Below, piece after piece: positions 46,265-54,819 of a stretch of DNA of 64,000 nt (position 1 is its first letter; each line of letters begins with the position of its first letter). A program made the translations under genes and the position numbers. The stretch is from Paenibacillus xylanexedens (lineage in GTDB: Bacteria; Bacillota; Bacilli; Paenibacillales; Paenibacillaceae). Below the pieces are notes generated by a model. It saw nothing but the letters and a program-made list of their open reading frames with translations. It did not search any database and had not been told where the DNA came from. The DNA lies in NCBI RefSeq assembly GCF_007680605.1, contig NZ_VEIO01000001.1:1302001-1366000 (forward strand), written 5' to 3'.

Positions 46265-46627
46265 ATGATCATTCAACAAACGTTAGGTCAGATCCAAATT
46301 TCCGATGAGGTCATCTCCAAAATGGTCGGTAAAATAACAGCTGCTACCCGTGAGATTTCTTCCATGTCGGCTGGATTGGTTGAAAGTGTCAGCAAAATAT
46401 GGAGCGGTCGAAGTCTGCAGAACGGCATTGCTATTCGCAGGGTAGACAATAGCGTGGAGATTAACGTGAAAATCATTGTTTATTACGGTAGTAAAGTACA
46501 CGAAGTTTGCAGAGAGCTGCAACAAAAGGTCATTGACCAGGTTGAACATCTTACCGGGGTATCCATTCAAGCGGTGAACGTTTTTGTAGATGGCATGACA
46601 TCCGAACCGAATTACGCTAAAGCATAA
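46265..46627 (+). CDS. Asp23/Gls24-family envelope stress protein
   Basis: A 120-residue protein with the family start GQIQISDEVISKMVGKITAA, central IAIRRVDNSVEINVKIIVYYG and C-terminal VNVFVDG. Members assemble near the membrane in Gram-positive bacteria and respond to envelope stress; AmaP-type partners are not seen here. ATG 46265 is used, with GGGGGTGAT upstream. The following GNAT gene is 57 bases away and may be co-transcribed. Confidence 0.88.
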   Translation: MIIQQTLGQIQISDEVISKMVGKITAATREISSMSAGLVESVSKIWSGRSLQNGIAIRRVDNSVEINVKIIVYYGSKVHEVCRELQQKVIDQVEHLTGVSIQAVNVFVDGMTSEPNYAKA

Positions 46628-46684
46628 AGTATAGAACTAGGGACTCTAACAAGCAAGCATAACAACACATGAGGAGTGATCACC

Positions 46685-47293
46685 ATGAGCCAAGTATCTA
46701 TTGTAAAAGCAAACCCGCAAACCGCCGTCGGAGGAAAACTAACGGAGATGGCGCTTGATTATATGAAATATTCGCTGGCAGGTTCCAGAGAGCCCGCAAT
46801 TATCAATAATACCTTCCAGAAGCTTTGGAAGGCCCGAAATAATCGGTTTAGTCACGAGTACGCTTATGAAGCGGTTCGGGAGGGGAAAACACTAGGCATG
46901 ATTATGTGTTATCCAACAATACTGATGGATAAGCTGGCGTGGCCGACGTTCTCGCAGCTGTTTGATATACATAAATGGAGGCTGATCGGATACAACCTGC
47001 GAAACTGGAAGGAGTTTTATACGATGGTAACGCTAAAAGAAGGAAAGAAGGATGAGTTTCACATCGGGACTATAGCTGCTTTACCAGAAAGCAGGGGGCT
47101 TGGGATCGGGACAGAACTGATCCGTCATGCGGAGAAACAGGCGCTCCTGCAAGGATTTGCAAAGTCTTCCTTAACCGTTAAACAGGAGAATGCAGGTGCG
47201 ATCAAACTTTACGAGCGACTGGGGTACAACAAGGTAGGCATGATCAACAAACCTGCTGTATCGATGTATCGCATGTCGAAATCACTTAACTGA
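46685..47293 (+). CDS. GNAT N-acetyltransferase
   Basis: A 202-residue protein with the acetyl-CoA loop ESRGLGIGTELIRHAEKQAL and a following GAIKLYERLGY motif, both typical of GNAT enzymes. The substrate is unknown. The N-terminal 90 residues are more divergent. ATG 46685 has GAGGAG 8 bases upstream. Confidence 0.85.
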   Translation: MSQVSIVKANPQTAVGGKLTEMALDYMKYSLAGSREPAIINNTFQKLWKARNNRFSHEYAYEAVREGKTLGMIMCYPTILMDKLAWPTFSQLFDIHKWRLIGYNLRNWKEFYTMVTLKEGKKDEFHIGTIAALPESRGLGIGTELIRHAEKQALLQGFAKSSLTVKQENAGAIKLYERLGYNKVGMINKPAVSMYRMSKSLN

Positions 47294-47379
47294 ACGAAGC
47301 GACCTCATGTGCTATAGTAGAATGAGTTGTTATTCAAAATGACTTCGACGTTAATACGATACCAGATGAGGTGTAATTC

Positions 47380-47985
47380 ATGTATCAATATAAGGATCAG
47401 GAATATGAGGGCGTTCACTTTGAAGGACGGGATTTGCGTTACGGTGAGTTGATTAGCTGTGTGTTCAAGCATTGCACATTTATGAATGCCTCCATGGAGG
47501 AAGTCGAAACAAGCCATTGCCGTTTCATTGAATGTGATTTCAAAGGGGCATCCATGAATGGTTCCTTACATACGGAGTCTGCGTTTGAAAACTGCCTGTT
47601 TGGGGGTGCGAACCTGTTTGCCTCCAAATTTATAGCCTGCAAGATGACAGGATCGGATTTTTCCGGTGCGCAGATGGACGGCATTACACTTGTCAAAGGG
47701 GATTGGTCTTATACTAATCTGAGGCATACGCGGCTTGGAAAACAGGATTTGCGAGGTATTCGTTTTTTTGAAGCGGATCTCGCTGAATCCGACTTAACCA
47801 AGGCCGACCTGCGTGACTGTGATCTCACGAGAGTATCCATGAGTAAGGTGAAGCTTCAGGGAGCAGATTTGCGAGGGGCGATATTGGATGGAATCGATCT
47901 CAAATCACTGGATTTGAAAGGGGTGCGAATGGATCGCGAACAGGCCGTTCTGATTGCACGCTCCTATGGAGCGAAAGTGGACTAG
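47380..47985 (+). CDS. Pentapeptide repeat protein (Qnr/McbG-like)
   Basis: Residues 15-190 are tandem pentapeptides (for example GADLRGAILDGIDLKSLDLK) that fold as a right-handed quadrilateral helix mimicking DNA. The C-terminal GVRMDREQAVLIARSYGAKVD-type tail resembles the end of Qnr proteins (GVKLDNYQASLL and following), which protect DNA gyrase from quinolones. It is 201 residues, close to Qnr at about 215. Chromosomal Qnr-like proteins exist in many Bacillota, so a gyrase link is plausible but untested. Confidence 0.82.
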   Translation: MYQYKDQEYEGVHFEGRDLRYGELISCVFKHCTFMNASMEEVETSHCRFIECDFKGASMNGSLHTESAFENCLFGGANLFASKFIACKMTGSDFSGAQMDGITLVKGDWSYTNLRHTRLGKQDLRGIRFFEADLAESDLTKADLRDCDLTRVSMSKVKLQGADLRGAILDGIDLKSLDLKGVRMDREQAVLIARSYGAKVD

Positions 47986-48105
47986 CTGGACTTCTGACTT
48001 GAAATTGCCATTCTTCACATATGATGAATCAGAAAAAGAACAACTTCATGTACCTATGCCCAAAATAAAAAGTAGTAGTCTATTCGTTCCGAGGTGCCGT
48101 TTGAG

Positions 48106-48672
48106 ATGAAAAATGAAAAGTTAACATTTAAGCAAAATCGAATGCTTGCCATTCTGGATGAAGCCACCAAATTACTTATAGAGAAGCCCAATGCGTCGAT
48201 GAACGACATTGCTGAAGCTGCGAATATCGGAATTGCCACATTACATCGATATGTGGAGAGCCGTGAGCGACTCATGATTCACTTGGCGATGCGTGCAATT
48301 GATGTCGTTAACGAGACGTTGCAGCACGTCAAGCTCGATGAGGAGCGGGTTGAACAGTATATCCCGGAGCTGATTGAAGCGCTGATTCCACTGGGAGATA
48401 AGATATATTTTCTGGCTCACGATGCAACCGTCAATTATAATACCGAGATTGAAGGGGCCGATCAGAAGCTGAGACAACCGGTGCTTCATGCCATTGGTAT
48501 ACTTCAAGAGAAAGGTTTTTTTCGTTCGGATGTGGACAAATCGTGGATTGTAGAGGTGTTGTATTCGATCCTTTTCTTGACGTGGCAGCAAGTGATTCAA
48601 GGTAATATTGCCAGAAATGCCGCACCTGCGCTTGTCGTGGACACGTTCTATCACGGGTTTGTTGCGAAATGA
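48106..48672 (+). CDS. TetR-family regulator
   Basis: An N-terminal helix-turn-helix (ASMNDIAEAANIGIATLHRY) is followed by a helical ligand domain. It is 188 residues from ATG 48106, which has GAGGTG 9 bases upstream; the in-frame GTG 48094 overlaps that site. It follows the pentapeptide gene by 120 bases, but no efflux gene is adjacent, so the target is unclear. Confidence 0.85.
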   Translation: MKNEKLTFKQNRMLAILDEATKLLIEKPNASMNDIAEAANIGIATLHRYVESRERLMIHLAMRAIDVVNETLQHVKLDEERVEQYIPELIEALIPLGDKIYFLAHDATVNYNTEIEGADQKLRQPVLHAIGILQEKGFFRSDVDKSWIVEVLYSILFLTWQQVIQGNIARNAAPALVVDTFYHGFVAK

Positions 48673-48746
48673 GCGGATAATCGGAATGAACTTCGACAAA
48701 ACCTGGAATACGTTGTTGCGTTGCTTGGATAAATATAAAATGCACA

Positions 48747-48782
48747 AAACAAGCCGCAGAATAAGCTGCGGCTTGTTTATAT
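48747..48782. terminator. Terminator after TetR gene
   Basis: AAACAAGCCGCAG pairs with CTGCGGCTTGTTT, with A/T flanks. It can serve both this gene and the convergent dapA-like gene. Confidence 0.8.
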
Positions 48783-48897
48783 TCGGACATATGGCAAGCA
48801 CAATTTCAGAGACGCCCACTTAATAAGCAACACATTTATTTTTAATACAGGTGGAATGCAGCAATCCATTGCACTTAACTATGTTCAGCGTGTTAAT

Positions 48898-49767
48898 TTA
48901 CAGTGCAATCTTTGCTTTTAATTGTTCAGATGCTGGCATGAGAGGCAGGCGCAACTGTGCAGAAGCGATGATGCCTTGTTGTGCAAGCAGATGTTTCAGC
49001 ATGGCAGGCGCAGGCTCCTCGAAGAGATTTTTAATGAACGGAAGCAACTGCGTATAGAGACGGTAGGCATCCTCTTTTTCACCAGCCACAAAACGGTTAT
49101 ACACTTCCAGAAACCGCTCCGGATGAATACTGGCCGATGCCATCATGCCGCCGGCTGCACCTCTCGTTAACATATCGAAGAAGAAGGTATCGTCTCCACA
49201 CAAAATGGGCTTCGAGCCGCAACGTACCAGTTCGGTCATAAGATCGAGGTTATTTGTGCTATCCTTAAGACCGATGATACCATCAATATTCATAATTTTT
49301 TTCATCATATCTATGGAAACTCTAACCCCTGTACGGGCTGGGATTTCGTATACCATCACGGGGATGCCCACGCTGGCTGACATGCGGAAGTGCTCGTAAA
49401 TGCCCTCTTCCGTAGGTCTGTTATAGTATGGAGTAACGACAAGAACGGCATCGGCTCCGAGTGCGGCAGCTTTCTTTGTTCTTGCCACCGTTGAAGCGGT
49501 ATCATTGGTTCCAGTTCCAACCATAATGGGTACGGAGGAGTTGATGCTGCTCAGTGTTTCCTTCGCGGCCTTCACAAGCTGTTCCACTTCATCCCATGTC
49601 ACGGTAGGTGACTCTCCAGTCGTACCATTAATCACCAAGCCATGAATGCCGCTGTTTGCCATAACTTTGATGTAATTTTGGAATGAAGGGAGATCAAGTT
49701 CGCGTTCTTTGGTAAAAGGTGTGATTACAGGTATATAAATACCTTGAATCTGTTGCTCGGTTAACAT
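48898..49767 (-). CDS. dapA: DapA-family lyase (4-hydroxy-tetrahydrodipicolinate synthase-like)
   Basis: A 289-residue TIM barrel with GTTGE (48-52), TPYYNRP, catalytic Tyr140, Arg145 and Schiff-base Lys168 (IIGLKDS). DapA condenses pyruvate with aspartate semialdehyde. The bond region reads YEIPARTG where classical DapA has YNVPGRTG, so it may be a paralog acting on another keto acid or aldehyde. ATG 49767 has a GGGGG site; the longer ATG 49809 has none. It diverges from a LysR regulator, unusual for housekeeping dapA, which supports an accessory role. Confidence 0.85.
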   Translation of the reverse strand: MLTEQQIQGIYIPVITPFTKERELDLPSFQNYIKVMANSGIHGLVINGTTGESPTVTWDEVEQLVKAAKETLSSINSSVPIMVGTGTNDTASTVARTKKAAALGADAVLVVTPYYNRPTEEGIYEHFRMSASVGIPVMVYEIPARTGVRVSIDMMKKIMNIDGIIGLKDSTNNLDLMTELVRCGSKPILCGDDTFFFDMLTRGAAGGMMASASIHPERFLEVYNRFVAGEKEDAYRLYTQLLPFIKNLFEEPAPAMLKHLLAQQGIIASAQLRLPLMPASEQLKAKIAL

Positions 49768-49848
49768 CGTATAACCCCCAAATGTATGTTGGAATTCCAT
49801 TTCATTCACTTTACCATGGGAAAACGTATCATAGTTAGCTATAATAGA

Positions 49849-49863
49849 TGATAGGTGTTATCA
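49849..49863. promoter_or_regulatory. LysR-type dyad TGATA-GGTGT-TATCA
   Basis: A 5+5 dyad with a 5-base centre, 29 bases before the LysR start. It fits the divergent control region between the lyase and regulator genes. Confidence 0.45.
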
Positions 49864-49892
49864 ATAATTTCGATGATGTGAGGGAATAAATA

Positions 49893-50795
49893 ATGGATTT
49901 GAATTATTTTCAAACCTTTCGTGAGGTGGCATTGAGGCAAAGCTTTACCAAAGCAGCCGAAGAGCTTGGCTACGCGCAGTCGAGTGTGACAACCCAGGTT
50001 CAAAAGCTGGAGAAAATTTATCAGGTCAAACTATTCGAGCGTTTTAATAACAATAAAATCCGGCTGACTTCGGCTGGAGAAGAGCTATTTAAGTTGTCCG
50101 GACAGCTTCTGGAGATATTTGAACATTCTCAGGAGAAGCTGACCAAACAGGGCGGCGGGTCACTCACCATTGCTACGATGGACTCGCTTGCTTCCTACTA
50201 TCTGCCAGTGCCCATTCAAACGACACGTAAACAATATCCCGAGCTCGGCATTCGGCTACAGACCGATCGGGAAGATCTGATTCTACAAAAAGTAAGAGAA
50301 GGGGAAGCGGATGTTGGTCTGATTTTGGCCAATGCTTCACCGGAATCAGGATTACAATGGATTACGATTCGCGAGGAACCGCTGGTGCTCATCGTGAATT
50401 CCGACCATCCACTTACCGCTAAATCCGAGGTAACGTTGAACGATCTGGCGGACGAAGAATGGATCATGCCGGAGGATTCGTGCAATTACAGGCAGTTGCT
50501 GGAGAAAGTACTCCGAACCAATGGCATTCCTTATAAAGTGGGGCTGGAGCTGGGAAGTCCTGAGGCCATTAAACGAAGTATTATGGCTGGGCCGGGCATC
50601 TCGCTTTTGCCTCGAATGATTGCCATGGATGAGATCCAACGACAGAAGCTTACGGTATTACCACTGGTTCATACCGACTTTACACTGGAAATTCAGTTAG
50701 TTATTCATGCCCGCAAATGGATATCGCATGCACTGCAGCAATTCATCACGAATCTGGGTGCCAAAGAATCCGATTGGTTGCCTGCAAGGGCATAA
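49893..50795 (+). CDS. LysR-family transcriptional regulator
   Basis: The winged helix (NYFQTFREVALRQSFTKAAE, LGYAQSSVTTQVQKLEKIYQ) and the 210-residue substrate-binding domain give 300 residues, the usual length. LysR proteins commonly activate a divergent gene on binding an effector; the DapA-like gene is the target candidate, so its substrate or product could be the effector. Confidence 0.9.
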   Translation: MDLNYFQTFREVALRQSFTKAAEELGYAQSSVTTQVQKLEKIYQVKLFERFNNNKIRLTSAGEELFKLSGQLLEIFEHSQEKLTKQGGGSLTIATMDSLASYYLPVPIQTTRKQYPELGIRLQTDREDLILQKVREGEADVGLILANASPESGLQWITIREEPLVLIVNSDHPLTAKSEVTLNDLADEEWIMPEDSCNYRQLLEKVLRTNGIPYKVGLELGSPEAIKRSIMAGPGISLLPRMIAMDEIQRQKLTVLPLVHTDFTLEIQLVIHARKWISHALQQFITNLGAKESDWLPARA

Positions 50796-51115
50796 AGTGA
50801 GCAAGTGAAGGCGTACTAGATAGATTAAAAGCAATAACCTCTGGAAACTCTTGATCGGCTTGTCGCATTGGATGCGAGGGGCCCATCGGGAGTTTTTTTG
50901 ATTTTAAAGAGATTCAGAACTTGATAGTGTTCAGAATTTAAGATTTAAAACTTCCAATAAATGATATAAATTTCTATTAGATTCAAATCATTGCCAAATT
51001 AAGACAAAGTTTGAGCGGAGGAGGACGACAGAAAACAAGAAGTTTTTTCATGCACAACAGTTCATATTTCAGGTTTATTAGTTCCATCAACTTTAACGTC
51101 ATGAGGAGGAATTAT
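50796..51115. other. 320-base leader region of the six-gene cluster
   Basis: After the terminator the sequence is AT-rich. TTCAGAAC (50913-50920) and TTCAGAAT (50930-50937) are 17 bases apart and could be regulatory half-sites. An in-frame extension of the next gene to 51011 has no good site. No other gene is seen. Confidence 0.45.
50845..50900 (+). terminator. Terminator after LysR gene
   Basis: AAACTC-TTGAT-CGGC pairs imperfectly with GCCCATCGGGAGTTT, followed by T7. Confidence 0.6.
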
Positions 51116-52270
51116 ATGCTTTACACCATTATTGTACCGGTCAATCAGGACTATAACATTCTGAACCTGTTTACAGACTCGCTGCTTCGAACAGTCGTCC
51201 CATCAACACAAATTATTTTTATCAATGACGGTTCAGGCTCGGCTGTCTTCCAACACCTGGATAAACTCAAACAAGAGGTTAGAGAAGGTGTGACAATTGA
51301 CATTCTTCAGCATGACTTTCCGCTTGGCTGCGCCGTATCCATTAACAGCGCCCTGAATCTTGCTAAGGGAGAATATATCTTTTTCCTCGACTCCGACACG
51401 ATATTGCAGCCTCATTGGCAAACGATGATGAAGGAGACGCTCGACACGGATATTACGATCGGTATGATCGGAGGCGTGCTGTTGTATCCACAGACTGGCG
51501 GTGTGCAGCATTGTGGTATCGCCTTTGCGGACTCGATTGGACGACATCTTTTTCTGAATGCATCTCCGGACGATATCCCGAAGGAGACGTTCTCCGTGCA
51601 GCTTGTTGTATTTGCGATGTTTGGCATGAAACGGGAAGTATATGAGACGATCGGTGGTCTGGACGAAAAGTTTTTCAACGGATATGAAGATTTTGATTAT
51701 CAGATGCGGGCAAGAGCAGCGGGATATGATACGGTCATTAATCCTAACATTCAAGCCTATCACTGGGAACGCAGCAGCGGCATTCATCGTAATTTTAACC
51801 GCAAGAACAATCTGGCACGATTTTGGAAAAAGTGGGGAAGTCAGATCGAAGCCGATGTATGGCCCTTCGTATTCAGTCATCTAAAGGAGCAGTTGCATCA
51901 TCAACGCGAATACGAGCATCTGCCGATGGTTGGTATCGATCTTGCCGAGGTTCGAAGTGACGCGGATACGTTCTGGAGCAAGCTTGACGAGGCAGGTATT
52001 GCGCCCCTTGCCGACGTGCGAGACTACTCGAACCGCTTTAACTCGAATGGAGCGATTTGGCTCCCCCAAGTATTAGGCAAGGAGCTGATTCATAGCGAAA
52101 ATCGGTTGCTATTTCTGGTGGACAACTTCACCCGATTGTTGGAGAACCGTTATTGGATCGAAATGCGACATGCCCACAGAGCCAAGGATCTAATTATTGA
52201 CCTCTACGGTAACGTAATCACGATGGATCGCATCTATGATGGATGCTGGCCGGGCACGAAAGTGCGATAA
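51116..52270 (+). CDS. Family 2 glycosyltransferase with C-terminal extension
   Basis: The first 260 residues are a GT-A glycosyltransferase: YTIIVPVNQDYNILNLF, FFLDSDTILQPHW with the DxD metal site, and FFNGYEDFDYQMRARAAGYD with the ED motif. The last 120 residues (from about 265) form an extra domain I do not recognise. There is no transmembrane segment. ATG 51116 has GAGGAGG 7 bases upstream. It is the first gene of a six-gene set ending at 57421 and may attach a sugar to a small molecule or cell-surface acceptor. Confidence 0.85.
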   Translation: MLYTIIVPVNQDYNILNLFTDSLLRTVVPSTQIIFINDGSGSAVFQHLDKLKQEVREGVTIDILQHDFPLGCAVSINSALNLAKGEYIFFLDSDTILQPHWQTMMKETLDTDITIGMIGGVLLYPQTGGVQHCGIAFADSIGRHLFLNASPDDIPKETFSVQLVVFAMFGMKREVYETIGGLDEKFFNGYEDFDYQMRARAAGYDTVINPNIQAYHWERSSGIHRNFNRKNNLARFWKKWGSQIEADVWPFVFSHLKEQLHHQREYEHLPMVGIDLAEVRSDADTFWSKLDEAGIAPLADVRDYSNRFNSNGAIWLPQVLGKELIHSENRLLFLVDNFTRLLENRYWIEMRHAHRAKDLIIDLYGNVITMDRIYDGCWPGTKVR

Positions 52271-52324
52271 CTTAAGGAGTCAGTTTGAATACAAAACTAT
52301 TAAGCCGTAGGGAGGTATTTCAAA

Positions 52325-53611
52325 GTGAGCGATGAAAAAAGCACGCTGGATCGTGGCGCAAGATTTACTCAAAATCTGGAGTGGCTGGAGAAGGTCAAAA
52401 AGGTTATTCCGAGCGGGTGCAGTACACTGGCCAAAGCTCCGGAACGCTTATTTCCGGGACATACTCCCGTCTGCTGTGCGGAAGCATATCATTCCAGATT
52501 CACGGATATTGACGGTAATGAATGGCTGGATTGTGAGATGGCTATGGGCACGGTTCCTTGGGGACACGCCAGACGAGAAATTCAGCTTACCGTCATTCAT
52601 CAGTTGAAAAAAGGGACGGGCTTTTCACTCCCGGCGGATATTGAACTGGAGTGTGCCGAGTTAATTCTGGAGCGGTTTGAGGGACGTTATCCGTCCCTGC
52701 GCTTCACCAAGAGCGGTGCAGACGCGGTAAGTGGAGCGGTGCGGCTGGCCCGTGCGGGAAGTGGTAAAAGCAAGGTCATTGCAACGGCTTACCACGGGTG
52801 GCACGACTGGTCTGCATACGGTTATTACGGCAGTCAGACCAAAGAACGCGGCATTCCGGTGGATATTGAGCGTTCCACGATTTGGGTGAACAAGCCTTCC
52901 TATACTAACATTCGGGAACACATTTCATCTATGGATGATATCGCTTGTATTGTCTTGTGCCCCAACGAGTGGAATAAGGAAGAACTGGAGAAGGTAGTGA
53001 ATTTATGCCGCACTCTGGACATCATTATTATCTTCGACGAGGTGACTTCGGGAATACGAATGGGCAAACAGGCGACTGCAGGAGAGTATGACATCTGGCC
53101 GGACTTGCTCTGCATCTCCAAGGGCATGGCCAACGGACTTCCGCTTGCGGCGGTATTGGGGCCAGAGCACCTCATGTCCCTTGCAGGTCAGGTGCGATTC
53201 AGCAATGCGCATTCCAGCGAGACAACAGCACTTGCGGCAGCTATTGCTTGCGAAAGGTTAATTAAAAATGCCAAAGTCTGGCCCACTTGGCGTGAACCCG
53301 CTACGCGAATCATGAAACGACTGGAATCCGAACTCGTGTTGCTTGGTCTCACCGAACAATTAGCCTTAAAAGGCACCTATGCTAGCTTTTACATTCAGTC
53401 CCTGAATGAGCACAATTTTCAGACGGACCCGTTCCGGGAATTTATGGTGAAGAAGATGGCTCATTACGGCATTTTCACCAAAGGTTACTTTATTTTCTCG
53501 GATACGCATACGCGGGAGGAATTGATTTGGGTGGAGGATGCGCTGCTTCAGATTTTGTCGGACTGGAAAGAAATGCAGAAGCTTGAACATCTGAAATATG
53601 CCAATCTGTAA
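52325..53611 (+). CDS. Class III PLP-dependent aminotransferase (GSA-aminomutase-like)
   Basis: A 428-residue fold-type I enzyme with ATAYHGWHDWS, IIFDEVTSG holding the PLP-ring Asp, and the Schiff-base Lys266 in CISKGMANGLPL. Glutamate-1-semialdehyde aminomutase and several sugar or aminocyclitol aminotransferases belong here. The neighbouring glycosyltransferase and alcohol dehydrogenase favour amination of an oxidised sugar or cyclitol over heme synthesis, because no other hem gene is present. The start is GTG 52325 with GGAGG upstream. Confidence 0.87.
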   Translation: MSDEKSTLDRGARFTQNLEWLEKVKKVIPSGCSTLAKAPERLFPGHTPVCCAEAYHSRFTDIDGNEWLDCEMAMGTVPWGHARREIQLTVIHQLKKGTGFSLPADIELECAELILERFEGRYPSLRFTKSGADAVSGAVRLARAGSGKSKVIATAYHGWHDWSAYGYYGSQTKERGIPVDIERSTIWVNKPSYTNIREHISSMDDIACIVLCPNEWNKEELEKVVNLCRTLDIIIIFDEVTSGIRMGKQATAGEYDIWPDLLCISKGMANGLPLAAVLGPEHLMSLAGQVRFSNAHSSETTALAAAIACERLIKNAKVWPTWREPATRIMKRLESELVLLGLTEQLALKGTYASFYIQSLNEHNFQTDPFREFMVKKMAHYGIFTKGYFIFSDTHTREELIWVEDALLQILSDWKEMQKLEHLKYANL

Positions 53612-53655
53612 GGAAAACAACACGAAAATTTATTATATGACCAGGAGGATATCTC

Positions 53656-54687
53656 ATGAAAGCACTCGTATATCAAGATTTGAAACAGGTGGAGCTGCAA
53701 GAGATCGAGGAGCCCCGTATTCAAAGACCGAATCAGGTCAAAGTGAAAATCTATGGATCAGGGATCTGTGGAACAGATTTGAACATTGTTAAAGGTAAAG
53801 TCCCGGCAAACAAAGGAACGGTTATCGGACACGAGGGCGTAGGAACTGTGGTCGAGGTGGGGGATGAAGTACGAGGCATTCGCGTAGGAGACCGGGTTCT
53901 CGTGGACCCGACGCAATCCTGCGGACACTGCTCGTATTGCCGTGAAGGCTTGTTCATTTACTGTGAAAATTTCGATGACTACCAAGTAGGAATGACCACA
54001 CACGGAACGTTTGCCGAATACTTTGTGGGAGATGAAAAATATATCTATCCGATTCCCGATTCCATGAGCTGGGAAGCGGCCATGATGATTGAACCTCTGG
54101 GTTGTGTGCTGCAAACATTCATGAAAGCAGGTGTGAAGCCAAGCGACTCTGTACTCGTACTGGGGTCAGGCGCCATTGGTTCACTGTGTCAGCTGGTGAG
54201 CAAACGACTGGCAAGACTTACGGTGGGTACCGAAATTGATCCTTATCGCAAACAATTCGCAGAAGGTATCGCTGATTATGTTTACTATCCACAGGATCTA
54301 ACACTGGACAACGTATACGAGATCAACAATAACAAAAAGTTTGATATTGTTGTCGATGCTGTAGGGAATCAGCTTCATGTCGGATTTGAGATGATTGCGA
54401 AAGGCGGCCGAATCATTCCGATGGGGTATGACGACAGTTACGAAGTGACTTTTAAATCAACCCATGTCATTAACGATGGACTCAGTATTATTGGGGCGGT
54501 AGCTGTACACTCCATGATTAGCACGGCGCTGAAATTCGCGCAAAGCCTTCCTGAACTGGAGCGGATGGTAACCGCCAAAGAATATTTGACGGAGTATGAG
54601 CAGGCTTTCAATGGCACCATCGGTTATGACCTGAGAAGCGGGGAGAAGCTACCGATGAATTCGGTCAAAACCGCTTTGATTCTATAA
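53656..54687 (+). CDS. Zinc-binding alcohol dehydrogenase (MDR family)
   Basis: A 343-residue MDR enzyme. CGTDLN and GHEGVGTVV hold catalytic zinc ligands, CGHCSYCREGLFIYC holds the structural zinc cysteines, and VLVLGSGAIGSLCQ is the NAD(P)-binding loop. It resembles threonine, sorbitol and inosamine dehydrogenases. An oxidation before the aminotransferase step is the simplest reading: alcohol to ketone, then ketone to amine. AGGAGG precedes the ATG, 44 bases after the aminotransferase stop. Confidence 0.9.
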   Translation: MKALVYQDLKQVELQEIEEPRIQRPNQVKVKIYGSGICGTDLNIVKGKVPANKGTVIGHEGVGTVVEVGDEVRGIRVGDRVLVDPTQSCGHCSYCREGLFIYCENFDDYQVGMTTHGTFAEYFVGDEKYIYPIPDSMSWEAAMMIEPLGCVLQTFMKAGVKPSDSVLVLGSGAIGSLCQLVSKRLARLTVGTEIDPYRKQFAEGIADYVYYPQDLTLDNVYEINNNKKFDIVVDAVGNQLHVGFEMIAKGGRIIPMGYDDSYEVTFKSTHVINDGLSIIGAVAVHSMISTALKFAQSLPELERMVTAKEYLTEYEQAFNGTIGYDLRSGEKLPMNSVKTALIL

Positions 54688-54819
54688 CGATGTAGATATT
54701 ATGGGGTTCTCCGCTGTGACCTGTGAGGTATAAGGCGTTAAGCGCAAGTGAGATGTGCTTTCGATTCGATTTTGCGGGCCACGGCGGAGCAATCCGCAGA
54801 GAGAAAGAAGGGATATGGA

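Noticed and set aside
52325-53611. hemL (glutamate-1-semialdehyde aminomutase for heme synthesis)
   Set aside because: No other heme synthesis gene is near, and the neighbours are a glycosyltransferase, alcohol dehydrogenase and exporter, so a paralogous aminotransferase is more likely.
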